From Erythrobacter donghaensis (lineage in GTDB: Bacteria > Pseudomonadota > Alphaproteobacteria > Sphingomonadales > Sphingomonadaceae), in NCBI RefSeq assembly GCF_001557325.1, contig NZ_LSJS01000292.1, forward strand, positions 15,939-79,938: a stretch of 64,000 nucleotides of DNA. Direction: 5' to 3'. A program made the position numbers and the translations under genes. Positions 25,751 through 33,663 of this stretch are shown piece by piece. Each line of letters begins with the position of its first letter. Within the stretch, counting starts at the first letter, position 1. The notes below the pieces were generated by a model. The model was given only the letters and a program-made list of their open reading frames with translations, was not told the origin of the DNA and ran no database searches.

Positions 25751-26554
25751 ATGACCGACACCTTAGCCGCAATCCTGCTCGGCATCCTCGAGGGGCTGAC
25801 CGAGTTCCTGCCCGTCTCCTCGACCGGGCACCTGATCCTCGCGACCGAGTTCCTGGGCTTCGACCAGGCCGAGTGGGAGGTGTTCAACATCGCGATCCAG
25901 CCCGCCGCGATCCTTGCCATCGTTGTGCTTTACTGGCGCACCTTCTGGGACGTGGCCAAGGGCCTGTTCGGTTTCGAGAAGGGCGCGCTCGCCTTCGTGC
26001 GCAACCTCTTGGTGGCGTTCTTCCCGGCGGTGATCCTCGGCCTTGCCTTCGGCGACATCATCGAGACGATGCTCGGCAATGCGGTGCTGGTGTGCTGGTC
26101 GCTGATTATCGGCGGCATCGCGATCCTCGCGATCGAGCGCTGGGCGCACCCACCCGCCGAGGGGCCCGGGGTTGCGGGCGTCCCGTTGCGCACTGCGATC
26201 CTGATCGGGATCGTGCAGTGCCTCGCGATGATCCCCGGCGTCAGCCGTTCGGGCGCGACGATCCTCGGCGCGATGGCCTTCGGGGTGGACCGCAAGACCG
26301 CGGCCGAGTTCAGCTTCTTCCTCGCCGTGCCGACCCTGTCGGGCGCGACCGTCTACCAGCTCTACAAGCATGGCGGCGGCCTCACCGGCGACGATTTCCA
26401 GCTGATCGGGATCGGCTCGGCGGTGGGCTTCGTGACCGCGCTGGTGGTGGTCAAGCTGTTCGTCGCGGTGGTGACGAAGATCGGCTTTGCGCCCTTCGCC
26501 TGGTACCGGATCGTGCTCGGCGCGGCGGGTTTGGCCTGGCTGACGCTCGGATAG
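25751..26554 (+). CDS. uppP: Undecaprenyl-diphosphatase
   Basis: 267 residues, about eight transmembrane helices. Catalytic and substrate motifs of the BacA/UppP family are both present: EGLTEFLPVSSTGHLIL (residues 14-30) and PGVSRSGATI (about 161-170). The enzyme recycles the undecaprenyl pyrophosphate left by peptidoglycan and exopolysaccharide polymerases, and its loss gives bacitracin sensitivity. The length is normal. The start follows the hairpin-rich spacer, with no clear Shine-Dalgarno sequence visible. Confidence 0.96.
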   Translation: MTDTLAAILLGILEGLTEFLPVSSTGHLILATEFLGFDQAEWEVFNIAIQPAAILAIVVLYWRTFWDVAKGLFGFEKGALAFVRNLLVAFFPAVILGLAFGDIIETMLGNAVLVCWSLIIGGIAILAIERWAHPPAEGPGVAGVPLRTAILIGIVQCLAMIPGVSRSGATILGAMAFGVDRKTAAEFSFFLAVPTLSGATVYQLYKHGGGLTGDDFQLIGIGSAVGFVTALVVVKLFVAVVTKIGFAPFAWYRIVLGAAGLAWLTLG

Positions 26555-26565
26555 AGCACTTTTCT

Positions 26566-26591
26566 GGAACCGTCCGCCCTGCCGCTGGTTA
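26566..26591 (+). promoter_or_regulatory. Candidate EcfG (general stress response) promoter
   Basis: GGAAC at 26566-26570, a 16-base spacer, then GGTTA. The alphaproteobacterial EcfG consensus is GGAAC-N16/17-CGTT, so there is one mismatch. It is 62 bases upstream of a GlsB/YmgE-type gene, a class often under stress control. Confidence 0.4.
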
Positions 26592-26653
26592 GGAAGGCGA
26601 ACCCGCGCTGACGGAAATGCCAGGCGGACCCCCTCTCGGAGACTTGAGACACA

Positions 26654-26914
26654 ATGGCGTTGCTGGTGCTGATCGTGTTGGGCGCAACTCTGGGCTGGCT
26701 GGCCTCGATCCTGGCGCGCACCGAGGCGCCGGGCGCGATCCTGCGTCAGGTGATGCTGGGCATGATCGCCTCGGTCGTGGCGGGCGAGATCGCCAATGAC
26801 GGCACCATGATCGGCAGCCTCTCCTTCCTGAGCCTCGGCGTGGCACTTGCGGCCTGTGCGGCGGTACTGGTGCTGTATCACGCGATTGCATCGCGGCGGC
26901 GGGTAAAGGCGTAA
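26654..26914 (+). CDS. GlsB/YeaQ/YmgE-type small membrane protein
   Basis: 86 residues with three hydrophobic segments (about 2-18, 30-50 and 56-76) and a basic tail (SRRRVKA). The size, the GATLGWLAS start and the GLI-like repeat pattern match the transglycosylase-associated/YmgE family of stress-induced inner-membrane proteins, whose function is not known. A possible EcfG promoter lies upstream. A structured repeat element begins 7 bases after the stop codon. Confidence 0.65.
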   Translation: MALLVLIVLGATLGWLASILARTEAPGAILRQVMLGMIASVVAGEIANDGTMIGSLSFLSLGVALAACAAVLVLYHAIASRRRVKA

Positions 26915-26920
26915 TCTGTT

Positions 26921-27027
26921 CCGCCCCGAGGCGCCGGGCGGTGGACATCCGTCCACCTTGGCTTTCCTCGCATAAGCTCGGGCGGGCGCCCAATCCTCTT
27001 GGCGGCCTTGCGAGGCCTGCGGCCTCG
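26921..27027. repeat. Structured dispersed repeat, copy 1
   Basis: Fills the gap between two convergent genes. Order: CGCCCCGAGGCGCCGGGCG, hairpin GTGGAC-ATCC-GTCCAC (26941-26956), a 29-base core at 26957-26985 (begins CTTGGCTTTCCTCGCATAAG), a linker, GGCCTTG, and hairpin CGAGGCC-TGC-GGCCTCG (27011-27027). The core is identical, in inverse orientation, to 39303-39331. The hairpins keep their position and the TGC loop but have different stem sequences. Confidence 0.75.
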
Positions 27028-27032
27028 ATTCC

Positions 27033-27971
27033 CTAGACCGGCACCGCCCCGCTGCCCCGCCCGCCGCGCAGGTGATACTCCTGCGTGCCTCGGTGCAGCA
27101 CATTGTCGACATCGATCACCGCCGAATTGGCATAGGTGAACCCCGCCGGAAGGCTGCGGTACAGCCGGTCGAAATCGCGTTCCACCGTCTGGCGGTAGAG
27201 GTCCTGGAAGCTCTCGATCACGAAATAGGTCGGCTGCAGATCGCTGATGACGTAATCGGTGCGCATCACCCGGTCGACATTGAGCATGATGCGGTTGGGG
27301 CTTTCGGCCTCCACGGCGAACCTCGCCTCGGTCGGGCCTGACAGGATGCCTGCGCCATAGGCCCGCACCGCGCCCGCCTCCTCGATCAGGCCGAACTCCA
27401 CCGTGTACCAGTAGAGCGCGCCCAGGGCCTTCAGCCGGTTGTAGCGCATCGCCTTCCACCCGGCGCGGCCATATTCCTGCATGTAATCGGCATAGACGGG
27501 ATCGGTGAGCATCGGCACGTGGCCGAACACGTCGTGGAAGACGTCGGGCTCCTCGATGTAGTCGAAGGTCTCGCGGGTGCGGATGAAATTGCCCGCCGGG
27601 AAGCGCCGGTTGGCGAGGTGCCAGAAGAACACGTGATCGGGGATGAGCATCGGCACGGGCACGACGCTCCACCCGGTGAGCGCGCCGAGCTCCTCCGACA
27701 GCTTGCGGAATTCCGGCACGCCCCCGCGCCCCAGGTCGAGTTTTTCGAGGCCAGCCATGAACGCGCTGCACGCGCGGCCCGGCAGCACCTCCATCTGGCG
27801 GGCGAAGAGATCGTCCCACACGCGGTGGTCCTCGCCCGTGTAGGCGGTCTGGGCGGGCTCGAGCCAGTCCTCGCCGACATGGGCCGGGCGCGCGAGCGGC
27901 GCGGTGAAGACTTCCGCCGCCATTTGCGGCAGGGTGACAAAATCGGGCTCGGGGTCTGCGAGAGTCGCCAT
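27033..27971 (-). CDS. phhA: Phenylalanine-4-hydroxylase
   Basis: 312 residues. Pterin-dependent, non-heme-iron enzyme turning phenylalanine into tyrosine. The iron ligands are visible as H146 and H151 in PDVFHDVFGHVPML and E192 in YWYTVEFGL; the conserved RNLKALGALYWY-type segment also fits. This is the short bacterial form with no regulatory ACT domain. It is divergent from ppk2 with a 53-base gap. The C-terminal HLRGGRGSGAVPV tail is variable in the family. Confidence 0.95.
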   Translation of the reverse strand: MATLADPEPDFVTLPQMAAEVFTAPLARPAHVGEDWLEPAQTAYTGEDHRVWDDLFARQMEVLPGRACSAFMAGLEKLDLGRGGVPEFRKLSEELGALTGWSVVPVPMLIPDHVFFWHLANRRFPAGNFIRTRETFDYIEEPDVFHDVFGHVPMLTDPVYADYMQEYGRAGWKAMRYNRLKALGALYWYTVEFGLIEEAGAVRAYGAGILSGPTEARFAVEAESPNRIMLNVDRVMRTDYVISDLQPTYFVIESFQDLYRQTVERDFDRLYRSLPAGFTYANSAVIDVDNVLHRGTQEYHLRGGRGSGAVPV

Positions 27972-28024
27972 GGTTTCAGGCGATACTACTTTCGCGGGCG
28001 CAGGACAAACACGGGGAGTTGCCG

Positions 28025-28801
28025 ATGGGCATGAAGCGCAAGGATTACGAGGCGGCGCTCGAACCGCTGACGCTCGAACTGGTCAGCATGGCGCGCTGGG
28101 TCAAGGCGAGCGGCGCCCGCGTGGTGGTGCTGTTCGAAGGGCGCGACACCGCGGGCAAGGGCGGCGCGATCACCGCGGTGCGCGACAGCCTCAACCCGCG
28201 CCAGTGCCGCACCGTGGCGCTCGGCAAGCCGACCGAGGCGGAGCTGGGGCAATGGTACTTCCAGCGCTACGTCGCCCACCTGCCGACCGCGGGCGAGATC
28301 GTTCTGTTCGACCGCTCGTGGTACAACCGCGCGGGCGTCGAGAAGGTGATGGGTTATGCCTCGCCAGAGCAAGTGGACGCCTTCCTCAAGGCGGTGCCCG
28401 CCTTTGAAAAACTGCTGGTCGACGACGGCATCCTGTTGTTCAAATACTGGCTCGCCGCCGACCAGGAAAAGCAGGAAGAGCGCCTGCGCGAGCGGCTCGA
28501 GGATCCGCTGAAGCGCTGGAAGCTCTCACCCATCGACCTCGCCGCACGCGAGAAATACGATGATTACACCAAGGCGCGCGAGGCGATGCTCAAGGCGACG
28601 CACACGGAGCATGCGCCTTGGACCATCGTCGATTTCAACGACCAGCGGCGCGGGCGGCTGACACTGGTGCGCGACCTGCTCTCGCGCATTCCCGATACCC
28701 ACGCGGAGCCCGAGGCGATCGACTTTCCCGAGCTGGGGCGGAAGCCCGCGAAGGAGAAATACAAGGTGCTGAAGCCGATCGCGGATTGGGAGGGGAGCTA
28801 G
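28025..28801 (+). CDS. ppk2: Polyphosphate kinase 2 family protein
   Basis: 258 residues from ATG 28025, chosen for GGAG six bases upstream; ATG 28031 is an alternative. Single PPK2 domain: Walker A-like FEGRDTAGKGG (residues 38-47), Walker B-like LFDRSWYNRAGVE (about 95-107), and the lid RRRLEDPLKRWKLSPID-like segment (about 162-175). PPK2 proteins make (d)NTP from (d)NDP or NMP using polyphosphate. Class and nucleotide preference cannot be decided by eye. The stop overlaps the convergent hydratase gene by four bases. Confidence 0.93.
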   Translation: MGMKRKDYEAALEPLTLELVSMARWVKASGARVVVLFEGRDTAGKGGAITAVRDSLNPRQCRTVALGKPTEAELGQWYFQRYVAHLPTAGEIVLFDRSWYNRAGVEKVMGYASPEQVDAFLKAVPAFEKLLVDDGILLFKYWLAADQEKQEERLRERLEDPLKRWKLSPIDLAAREKYDDYTKAREAMLKATHTEHAPWTIVDFNDQRRGRLTLVRDLLSRIPDTHAEPEAIDFPELGRKPAKEKYKVLKPIADWEGS

Positions 28802-29646
28802 ACGCCCGCGCTCGCCGCCGTCACTTGCCGACCGTCGCGCGCAAACGCCGCCAGCTCGTATCCCGTCTCGTCCTTGCGCATCACCAGATGCAGCGGCTCG
28901 CCCGCGATGGCGGGGGAGAGGCCGCGGAATTGGAACCTTCGCAGGCGGTTCTCGCCCAGTTCGCGCGCCGCGAGTTGCAGCAGCAGGCTGGCGTTGAGCG
29001 GCCCGTGGACCACGAGGCCCCGATAGCGCTCGACCTGTTCGGCATAGGGCGCGTCATAGTGGATACGGTGGGTGTTGAAGGTCAGCGCCGAATAGCGGAA
29101 CAGCAGCCGCGGGTCCGGGGTGAGGTTGCGGTGCGCCTCCCATCCCGAGGGATCGAACGCGGCCTCACCCGGTGGCGGGGGCGAGAGCGGCGCATCGGGC
29201 GCGGCGGCCTCGCGGTAGACGAGCGTCTGCGTTTCGACGACTGCCACGGTGCCGTTCGCCTGAGTGACATGCTCGACATCGACGAAGGCGAGGCGGCCCG
29301 AGCCGCCCGCCTTCTCGCTTATTGCCGCAACTCGGCTGCTCCGCTCGATCACCGCGCCGATAGCGATGGGGGCGTGGAAGGCGATCTTGCTCGAAGCCCA
29401 CATCCGGCGCGGCATGGGGAAGGGGGGGAGGAAGCTCGCGGCGCTGTCATCGCGCGCCGGATGCCCGTCCTCGCCCAGCAGCGCGGTGGGCGCATCGGGG
29501 GTGCACAGGGCGAAGTGGATGCCCTGCGGCATGATCGCCGGATCGGGGCGCGGCAGGTCGAAGGTGGCGAGCCAGCGCGCCGCCAGCCCCTCGTCGAGAC
29601 GGTCGGCGGCGCGGGTCTCGCGCCCGATCCATGCGTCGAAGCTCAC
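28798..29646 (-). CDS. FAS1-like/MaoC-type hydratase, mesaconyl-C4-CoA hydratase (Meh)-like
   Basis: 282 residues from GTG 29646, overlapping the thiolase stop (GTGA). Double-hotdog layout: an N-terminal FAS1-like half (HFALCTPDAPTALLGEDGHP, about 43-62) and a C-terminal MaoC half with FRYSALTFNTHRIHYDAPYA (about 185-204), which contains the catalytic Asn/His-type residues, then GLVVHGPL. Size and arrangement match 3-methylfumaryl-CoA (mesaconyl-C4-CoA) hydratase. It is the last gene of an operon that also encodes an Mct-like CoA transferase, which supports that reading. The alternative is a hydratase for another branched acyl-CoA. Confidence 0.75.
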   Translation of the reverse strand: MSFDAWIGRETRAADRLDEGLAARWLATFDLPRPDPAIMPQGIHFALCTPDAPTALLGEDGHPARDDSAASFLPPFPMPRRMWASSKIAFHAPIAIGAVIERSSRVAAISEKAGGSGRLAFVDVEHVTQANGTVAVVETQTLVYREAAAPDAPLSPPPPGEAAFDPSGWEAHRNLTPDPRLLFRYSALTFNTHRIHYDAPYAEQVERYRGLVVHGPLNASLLLQLAARELGENRLRRFQFRGLSPAIAGEPLHLVMRKDETGYELAAFARDGRQVTAASAGV

Positions 29647-30869
29647 GCCGCCCGCTCGAACACCGCCGCGATCCCCTGCCCGCCGCCGATGCACATGGTC
29701 TCGAGCCCGTAGCGCACGCCCCTTCTGTGCATCTCGTGCGCCATGTCGGCGAGGATGCGGCCCCCGGTTGCGCCGATGGGGTGGCCGAGGCTGATGCCCG
29801 ATCCGTTGACGTTGAGGATCTCGCGGCGGGAGTCGTCGTCCGACCAGCCCCAGCCCTTGAGCACGGCGAGCACCTGCGGGGCGAAGGCCTCGTTGAGTTC
29901 GACAAGGCCGATGTCGTCCCATGAGTAACCGCGCCGCGCGAACAGGCGCTCCACCGCCGGCACCGGGCCGATGCCCATGCGCGAGGGGTCACAGCCCGCC
30001 GCGGCCCAGCCGCCAAACCACAGCATCGGGGTGAGGCCGAGTTCCTCGAGCTTGTCCTCCGCTACCACCAGACAGGCGGCGGCCGCATCGTTCTGCTGGC
30101 TGGCGTTGCCCGCGGTGACGATGGCTTCGGGATCGCGGCGCAGGTCGATCGGGGCGAGCTTGCCCAAGGTCTCCATGCTCGCGTCGGCGCGATAACCCTC
30201 GTCATGGTCGAAGATGACCGCGTCGCCCTTGCGCTGCGGGATCGCCACCGGGACGAGTTGCTCGGCGAACTTGCCCTCGGTCCAGGCGCGGGCGGCATTC
30301 TGGTGGGAGCGGACCGCGAAGGCGTCGGCCTCCTCGCGGGTGATGCCGTAATCCTTGGCGAGGTTCTCCGCCGTCTCGATCATCCCGGTGATCACCCCGA
30401 AGCGTTCGATCGGCTGGCTCATCACCCGGCCCCGGCTGAGGCGATCATGCAGCACCATGTCGCCCATCCTGACGCCCCCGCGCGCGGCGAGGGTGTAGTG
30501 CTCGACATTCGACATGCTCTCCACGCCGCCCGCGACCACCACGTCGGCCATCCCGGTCTCGACCATCATCGCCGCCGTCGCCACCGCCTGCACGCCCGAG
30601 CCGCAGCGGCGGTCAAGCTGGAAACCGGGCACCTCGATGGGGAGCCCCGCCGCAAGCCAGCTCCAGTGGCCGATCGCGGGGGCCTCGCCATTGCCGTAGC
30701 CCTGCGAGAACACGACATCGTCGACGCGCTCCGGGTCGATGCCGGAACGCTCGATCAGCGCCTTGAGGATCACCGCGCCGAGCTCGCCCGCGTTCATGCT
30801 GGAAAGCCCGCCGAGGAACTTGCCCACCGGGGTGCGCAGGGGCGAAACGATGGCGGCGCGTCTGGTCAT
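29643..30869 (-). CDS. Acetyl-CoA acetyltransferase (thiolase)
   Basis: 408 residues. All thiolase landmarks: nucleophile C89 in DRRCGSGVQA, GHPIGATGG near 363, and CIGGGQGIA near 394. ELNEAFAPQ (about 335) is also present. Either condensation to acetoacetyl-CoA or thiolytic cleavage of 3-ketoacyl-CoA is possible. It overlaps both neighbours by four bases, so CoA transferase, thiolase and hydratase are translated as one unit. A catabolic role (cleavage) fits the neighbours better than PHA synthesis. Confidence 0.93.
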   Translation of the reverse strand: MTRRAAIVSPLRTPVGKFLGGLSSMNAGELGAVILKALIERSGIDPERVDDVVFSQGYGNGEAPAIGHWSWLAAGLPIEVPGFQLDRRCGSGVQAVATAAMMVETGMADVVVAGGVESMSNVEHYTLAARGGVRMGDMVLHDRLSRGRVMSQPIERFGVITGMIETAENLAKDYGITREEADAFAVRSHQNAARAWTEGKFAEQLVPVAIPQRKGDAVIFDHDEGYRADASMETLGKLAPIDLRRDPEAIVTAGNASQQNDAAAACLVVAEDKLEELGLTPMLWFGGWAAAGCDPSRMGIGPVPAVERLFARRGYSWDDIGLVELNEAFAPQVLAVLKGWGWSDDDSRREILNVNGSGISLGHPIGATGGRILADMAHEMHRRGVRYGLETMCIGGGQGIAAVFERAA

Positions 30870-32098
30870 TGCTTGTCCTTGTCAGAAAGAGCCACGGTGC
30901 CCGCATCGACCAGCTTGCCGATGGCGCCGGAGGAGAGGCCCAGCTTCTCGGCCAGCACTTCCTCGGAATGCTGGCCGAGATAGGGCGCGGGCGCAGGGTC
31001 GCCTGCTGCGCGGCCCGGAAGGTTCGCGAAGCTGCGGGTGGCGGGGTATTCGAAGCCGCTCGGGTTGGCGGGCGAGGGGCCGAACAGCGGGTTGTCCGCC
31101 ACCAGCACCGGGTCGTTGGCGGCCTCGTGGGCGGTGCGGTAGCGTTCGAAGGTGCAGCCCTCGGCGGCCATTCGCGATGCGAGGGTCGCGTAATCCATCC
31201 CGTCCGCGGTCTGCTGGAACAGGTCGAACAGGGCGTGGCGGTGCTGGAAGCGCGGGGTGTCCCCGTCGGCGAAGCGGACGCCATGCTCGGCCTCGAGCGC
31301 GGCGATCCCGGCCTCGAGTCCGAAGGCGCGCACCAGCCCGCTCCACTGCTTGGGAGTCAGCGCGGCGACCATGAAGCGCACGCCGTCACGGCTGCGGAAA
31401 TCGCGCCCGAACGCGCCCCAGATCGCATTGCCGAGCCGCTCGCGGTCGCCAACGCGGTAGAGCACCTCGGCCATCAGCCCGGCGTTCGCCATGGTGCCGA
31501 TCGCGACGTCGCCCAGCGGCAGGCGCACCTCGCTGCCCTCGCCGGTGCGGTCGCGGTGGCGCAGCGCGGCGAGCAGGGCGAAGGCGCCATAGGCACCGGT
31601 GATGAAGTCCCACGCCGGGAGCACCTGATTCACAGGGGGCGCGGTCGCCGGGTCCCACTCCTCCGGCCCGCACATCAGCGGGTAGCCCGAGGCGGCGTTG
31701 ACCGTGAAGTCCATCGCCTGGCGCCCGTCGTGCCAGCCCATGATGCGCAAGGAGATCATGTCCGCGCGCTTGGCCTGCATGGCGGCGTGGCTGAGGAAGG
31801 ACTGCTCCGGCAGGTTGGTGATGCACTGGCCGACCTTCGCCGCCAGCTCCACCAGCAGCTCGCGCCCTTGCGGCGATTGCAGATCGAGCGCGACCGACTT
31901 CTTGGCGCGGTTGAGGTTCTCCCACGACAGGGACCGACCCTCCCGCGTGAGCATGTAGCGGTTGTAATCGAGCCCCCCCGCCTTGTGGTCGACCCGGATC
32001 ACCTCCGCGCCCAGCTGCGCGCAGTAGAGCCCGGCGGTCGGCGAGGCGACGAAGCTTGAAACTTCGACGATCGAGAGGTCGTTCAGCAGATTATACAC
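30866..32098 (-). CDS. Family III CoA transferase, 2-methylfumaryl-CoA isomerase (Mct)-like
   Basis: 410 residues from GTG 32098. CaiB/BaiF fold with the catalytic Asp at D164 (VLPAWDFITGAYG). The N-terminus MYNLLNDLSIVEVSSFVASP and the segment GGLDYNRYML are those of the Mct subgroup (mesaconyl-C1-CoA to C4-CoA transfer), as I recall them, rather than of CaiB or formyl-CoA transferase. With the Meh-like hydratase two genes downstream this suggests conversion of mesaconyl-CoA toward citramalyl-CoA. No citramalyl-CoA lyase is in the window. The start codon is two bases from a palindromic repeat (32101-32178), which seems to supply the ribosome-binding site. Confidence 0.78.
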   Translation of the reverse strand: MYNLLNDLSIVEVSSFVASPTAGLYCAQLGAEVIRVDHKAGGLDYNRYMLTREGRSLSWENLNRAKKSVALDLQSPQGRELLVELAAKVGQCITNLPEQSFLSHAAMQAKRADMISLRIMGWHDGRQAMDFTVNAASGYPLMCGPEEWDPATAPPVNQVLPAWDFITGAYGAFALLAALRHRDRTGEGSEVRLPLGDVAIGTMANAGLMAEVLYRVGDRERLGNAIWGAFGRDFRSRDGVRFMVAALTPKQWSGLVRAFGLEAGIAALEAEHGVRFADGDTPRFQHRHALFDLFQQTADGMDYATLASRMAAEGCTFERYRTAHEAANDPVLVADNPLFGPSPANPSGFEYPATRSFANLPGRAAGDPAPAPYLGQHSEEVLAEKLGLSSGAIGKLVDAGTVALSDKDKQ

Positions 32099-32100
32099 AT

Positions 32101-32178
32101 GTCATCCCCGCGAAAGCGGGGACCCAGGGCCACCCGCGGGACCTTGCCGCTCTGGGTTCCCGCTTTCGCGGGAATGAC
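32101..32178. repeat. Palindromic repeat with GAAA-loop arms abutting the CoA-transferase start
   Basis: Two 28-base arms in inverted orientation (32101-32128 and 32151-32178; 25 of 28 bases match), each itself a hairpin CCCGC-GAAA-GCGGG. The mismatches are all transitions. On the minus strand the left arm ends in GGGGATGAC, so GGGGA stands about seven bases before GTG 32098. It occupies nearly the whole 86-base gap between acyl-CoA dehydrogenase and the CoA transferase. Confidence 0.8.
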
Positions 32179-32184
32179 AAGGGT

Positions 32185-33387
32185 TCACGCATTCTCTTTC
32201 CACTCGCGCAGCATGTGCTTGGCGATCTGGAGCTGGAGGATCTGCGTCGTGCCCTCGTAGATGCGGTAGATGCGCGCATCGCGGAAGAAGCGCTCGGCGT
32301 CGTATTCGGCGAGGTAGCCCGCCCCGCCGTAGATCTGCACCACGCGGTCGACCACCCGGCCGCACATCTCGGAGGCGAAGACCTTGAAGGCGGCGGCCTT
32401 CACCAGAATGTTCTCGCCACGGTCGGCCCGCGCGGTGACGTCCTTCATCATCGCTTCGGCGGCGTAGATCTCGATCTCGCTGTCGGCGAGCATCTGCTGG
32501 ATCAGCTGGAAATTGGCGATCGGCTCGCCGAAGGCCTTGCGCTCGTTGGCGTAGCGCAGCGCCGAATCCAGCGCGCGGCGGGCATAGCCGGTCGCCGCCG
32601 CGCCCACGGAAATGCGCCCGTTGTCGAGGCTCTTCATCGCGAAGACGAAGCCCTTGCCGGTCTCCCCGCCGAGCAGCGCGTCGCCGGGCACGCGCACATC
32701 GTCGAGCATGATGTCGGAAATGTGCGAGCCCGACTGGCCCATCTTCCTGTCGGGCGAGCCGGTCGAAACCCCCGGCGCGTTCATCGGCACCAGAAAGGCG
32801 CTGACATGCGCGTTCTTGGGCAGAGCCTCCTTGCTGGTGCGCGCCATGATCAGCGCGACGTCGGCGTGGGGGGCGTTGGTGATGTAGCGCTTGGTGCCGT
32901 TGAGGATCCAGCCGTTGCCGTCGGGGTCGGGGGTGGCGGTGGTCGCCATCGCCGCGCTGTCGCTGCCCGAGCCGGGCTCGGTCAGGCCGAAGCAGGCGAT
33001 CTTGCCTTCCGCGATCTGCGGATACCACTCGGCCTTCTGCGCCTCCGTGGCGCCGTTCTTCAGCGCGCTCGCGAACATTCCGACATTGATCGAGAAGATC
33101 GAACGGTACGCGGGTGCGGCATAGGCCATGATGTTCACGACGCGGGCATATTGCGTCATGTTGAGCCCCGCGCCGCCGTATTCCTCGGGCACCGAGAGGC
33201 CGAACAGGCCCATCTCGCGCATCTCGTTGACGATCGCTTCGGGGATGCGATCCTCGGCGATCACCTGCGGCTCGGCCGGGATCAGGCGTTCGCGGACATA
33301 GCGCGCGAGCTGCTCGGCGAACTGCTCGAAGGTCTCCTCGTCCATGCCCGGATTGACGGGGGCGGAGAGAGTGGCGGGGGCGTTCAT
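32185..33387 (-). CDS. Acyl-CoA dehydrogenase
   Basis: 400 residues. FAD-dependent alpha,beta-dehydrogenation of an acyl-CoA. The motif CFGLTEPGSGSD (about 133-144) contacts FAD and substrate. The catalytic base is E378 in RIYEGTTQI, the position used by short- and medium-chain enzymes. QIYGGAGYL and the DNGRISVGAAATGYAR segment are also typical. First gene of the apparent operon with CoA transferase, thiolase and hydratase. The likely substrate is a short branched acyl-CoA, by context. Confidence 0.94.
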   Translation of the reverse strand: MNAPATLSAPVNPGMDEETFEQFAEQLARYVRERLIPAEPQVIAEDRIPEAIVNEMREMGLFGLSVPEEYGGAGLNMTQYARVVNIMAYAAPAYRSIFSINVGMFASALKNGATEAQKAEWYPQIAEGKIACFGLTEPGSGSDSAAMATTATPDPDGNGWILNGTKRYITNAPHADVALIMARTSKEALPKNAHVSAFLVPMNAPGVSTGSPDRKMGQSGSHISDIMLDDVRVPGDALLGGETGKGFVFAMKSLDNGRISVGAAATGYARRALDSALRYANERKAFGEPIANFQLIQQMLADSEIEIYAAEAMMKDVTARADRGENILVKAAAFKVFASEMCGRVVDRVVQIYGGAGYLAEYDAERFFRDARIYRIYEGTTQILQLQIAKHMLREWKENA

Positions 33388-33423
33388 GGTGTCGGCATCC
33401 TTGTGAGGGGGCGCCTCGCCCGC

Positions 33424-33651
33424 CTAGCGGCGGGCCTCGGCGGCGTCGCCTGTCATTTCGGCAGGGGGAGCGGTGGGCGCATCGGTGGGCAGGGCCTCGG
33501 GCGGGAGGCGGCGCTCGTCGAGCATGCTCGCGGCATCGTCTAGCGCCTTGGCCTCGCCCGGGCTGACCGCGCCGGGATCGCGCGCCTGCTCGCTCCCGCA
33601 GGCGGCGAGGACGAGGGCCAGAGCGGCGGCGAGTATCGGGGCGCGAGACAT
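33424..33651 (-). CDS. Small putative lipoprotein (75 aa)
   Basis: 75 residues. The start MSRAPILAAALALVLAACGSE is a lipoprotein signal with lipobox LAAC. The mature 57 residues are Ala/Pro/Glu-rich and look unstructured, with no recognised motif. It lies 37 bases upstream of the acyl-CoA dehydrogenase gene and follows another small lipoprotein gene by 12 bases; the two probably share a transcript. Function unknown. Confidence 0.6.
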   Translation of the reverse strand: MSRAPILAAALALVLAACGSEQARDPGAVSPGEAKALDDAASMLDERRLPPEALPTDAPTAPPAEMTGDAAEARR

Positions 33652-33663
33652 CGCGGGCCGGCC

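Noticed and set aside
32091-32099. TTATACACA, which fits the DnaA-box pattern TTATNCACA
   Set aside because: A single copy at a gene start, formed by codons of the CoA transferase; an origin needs a cluster of boxes.
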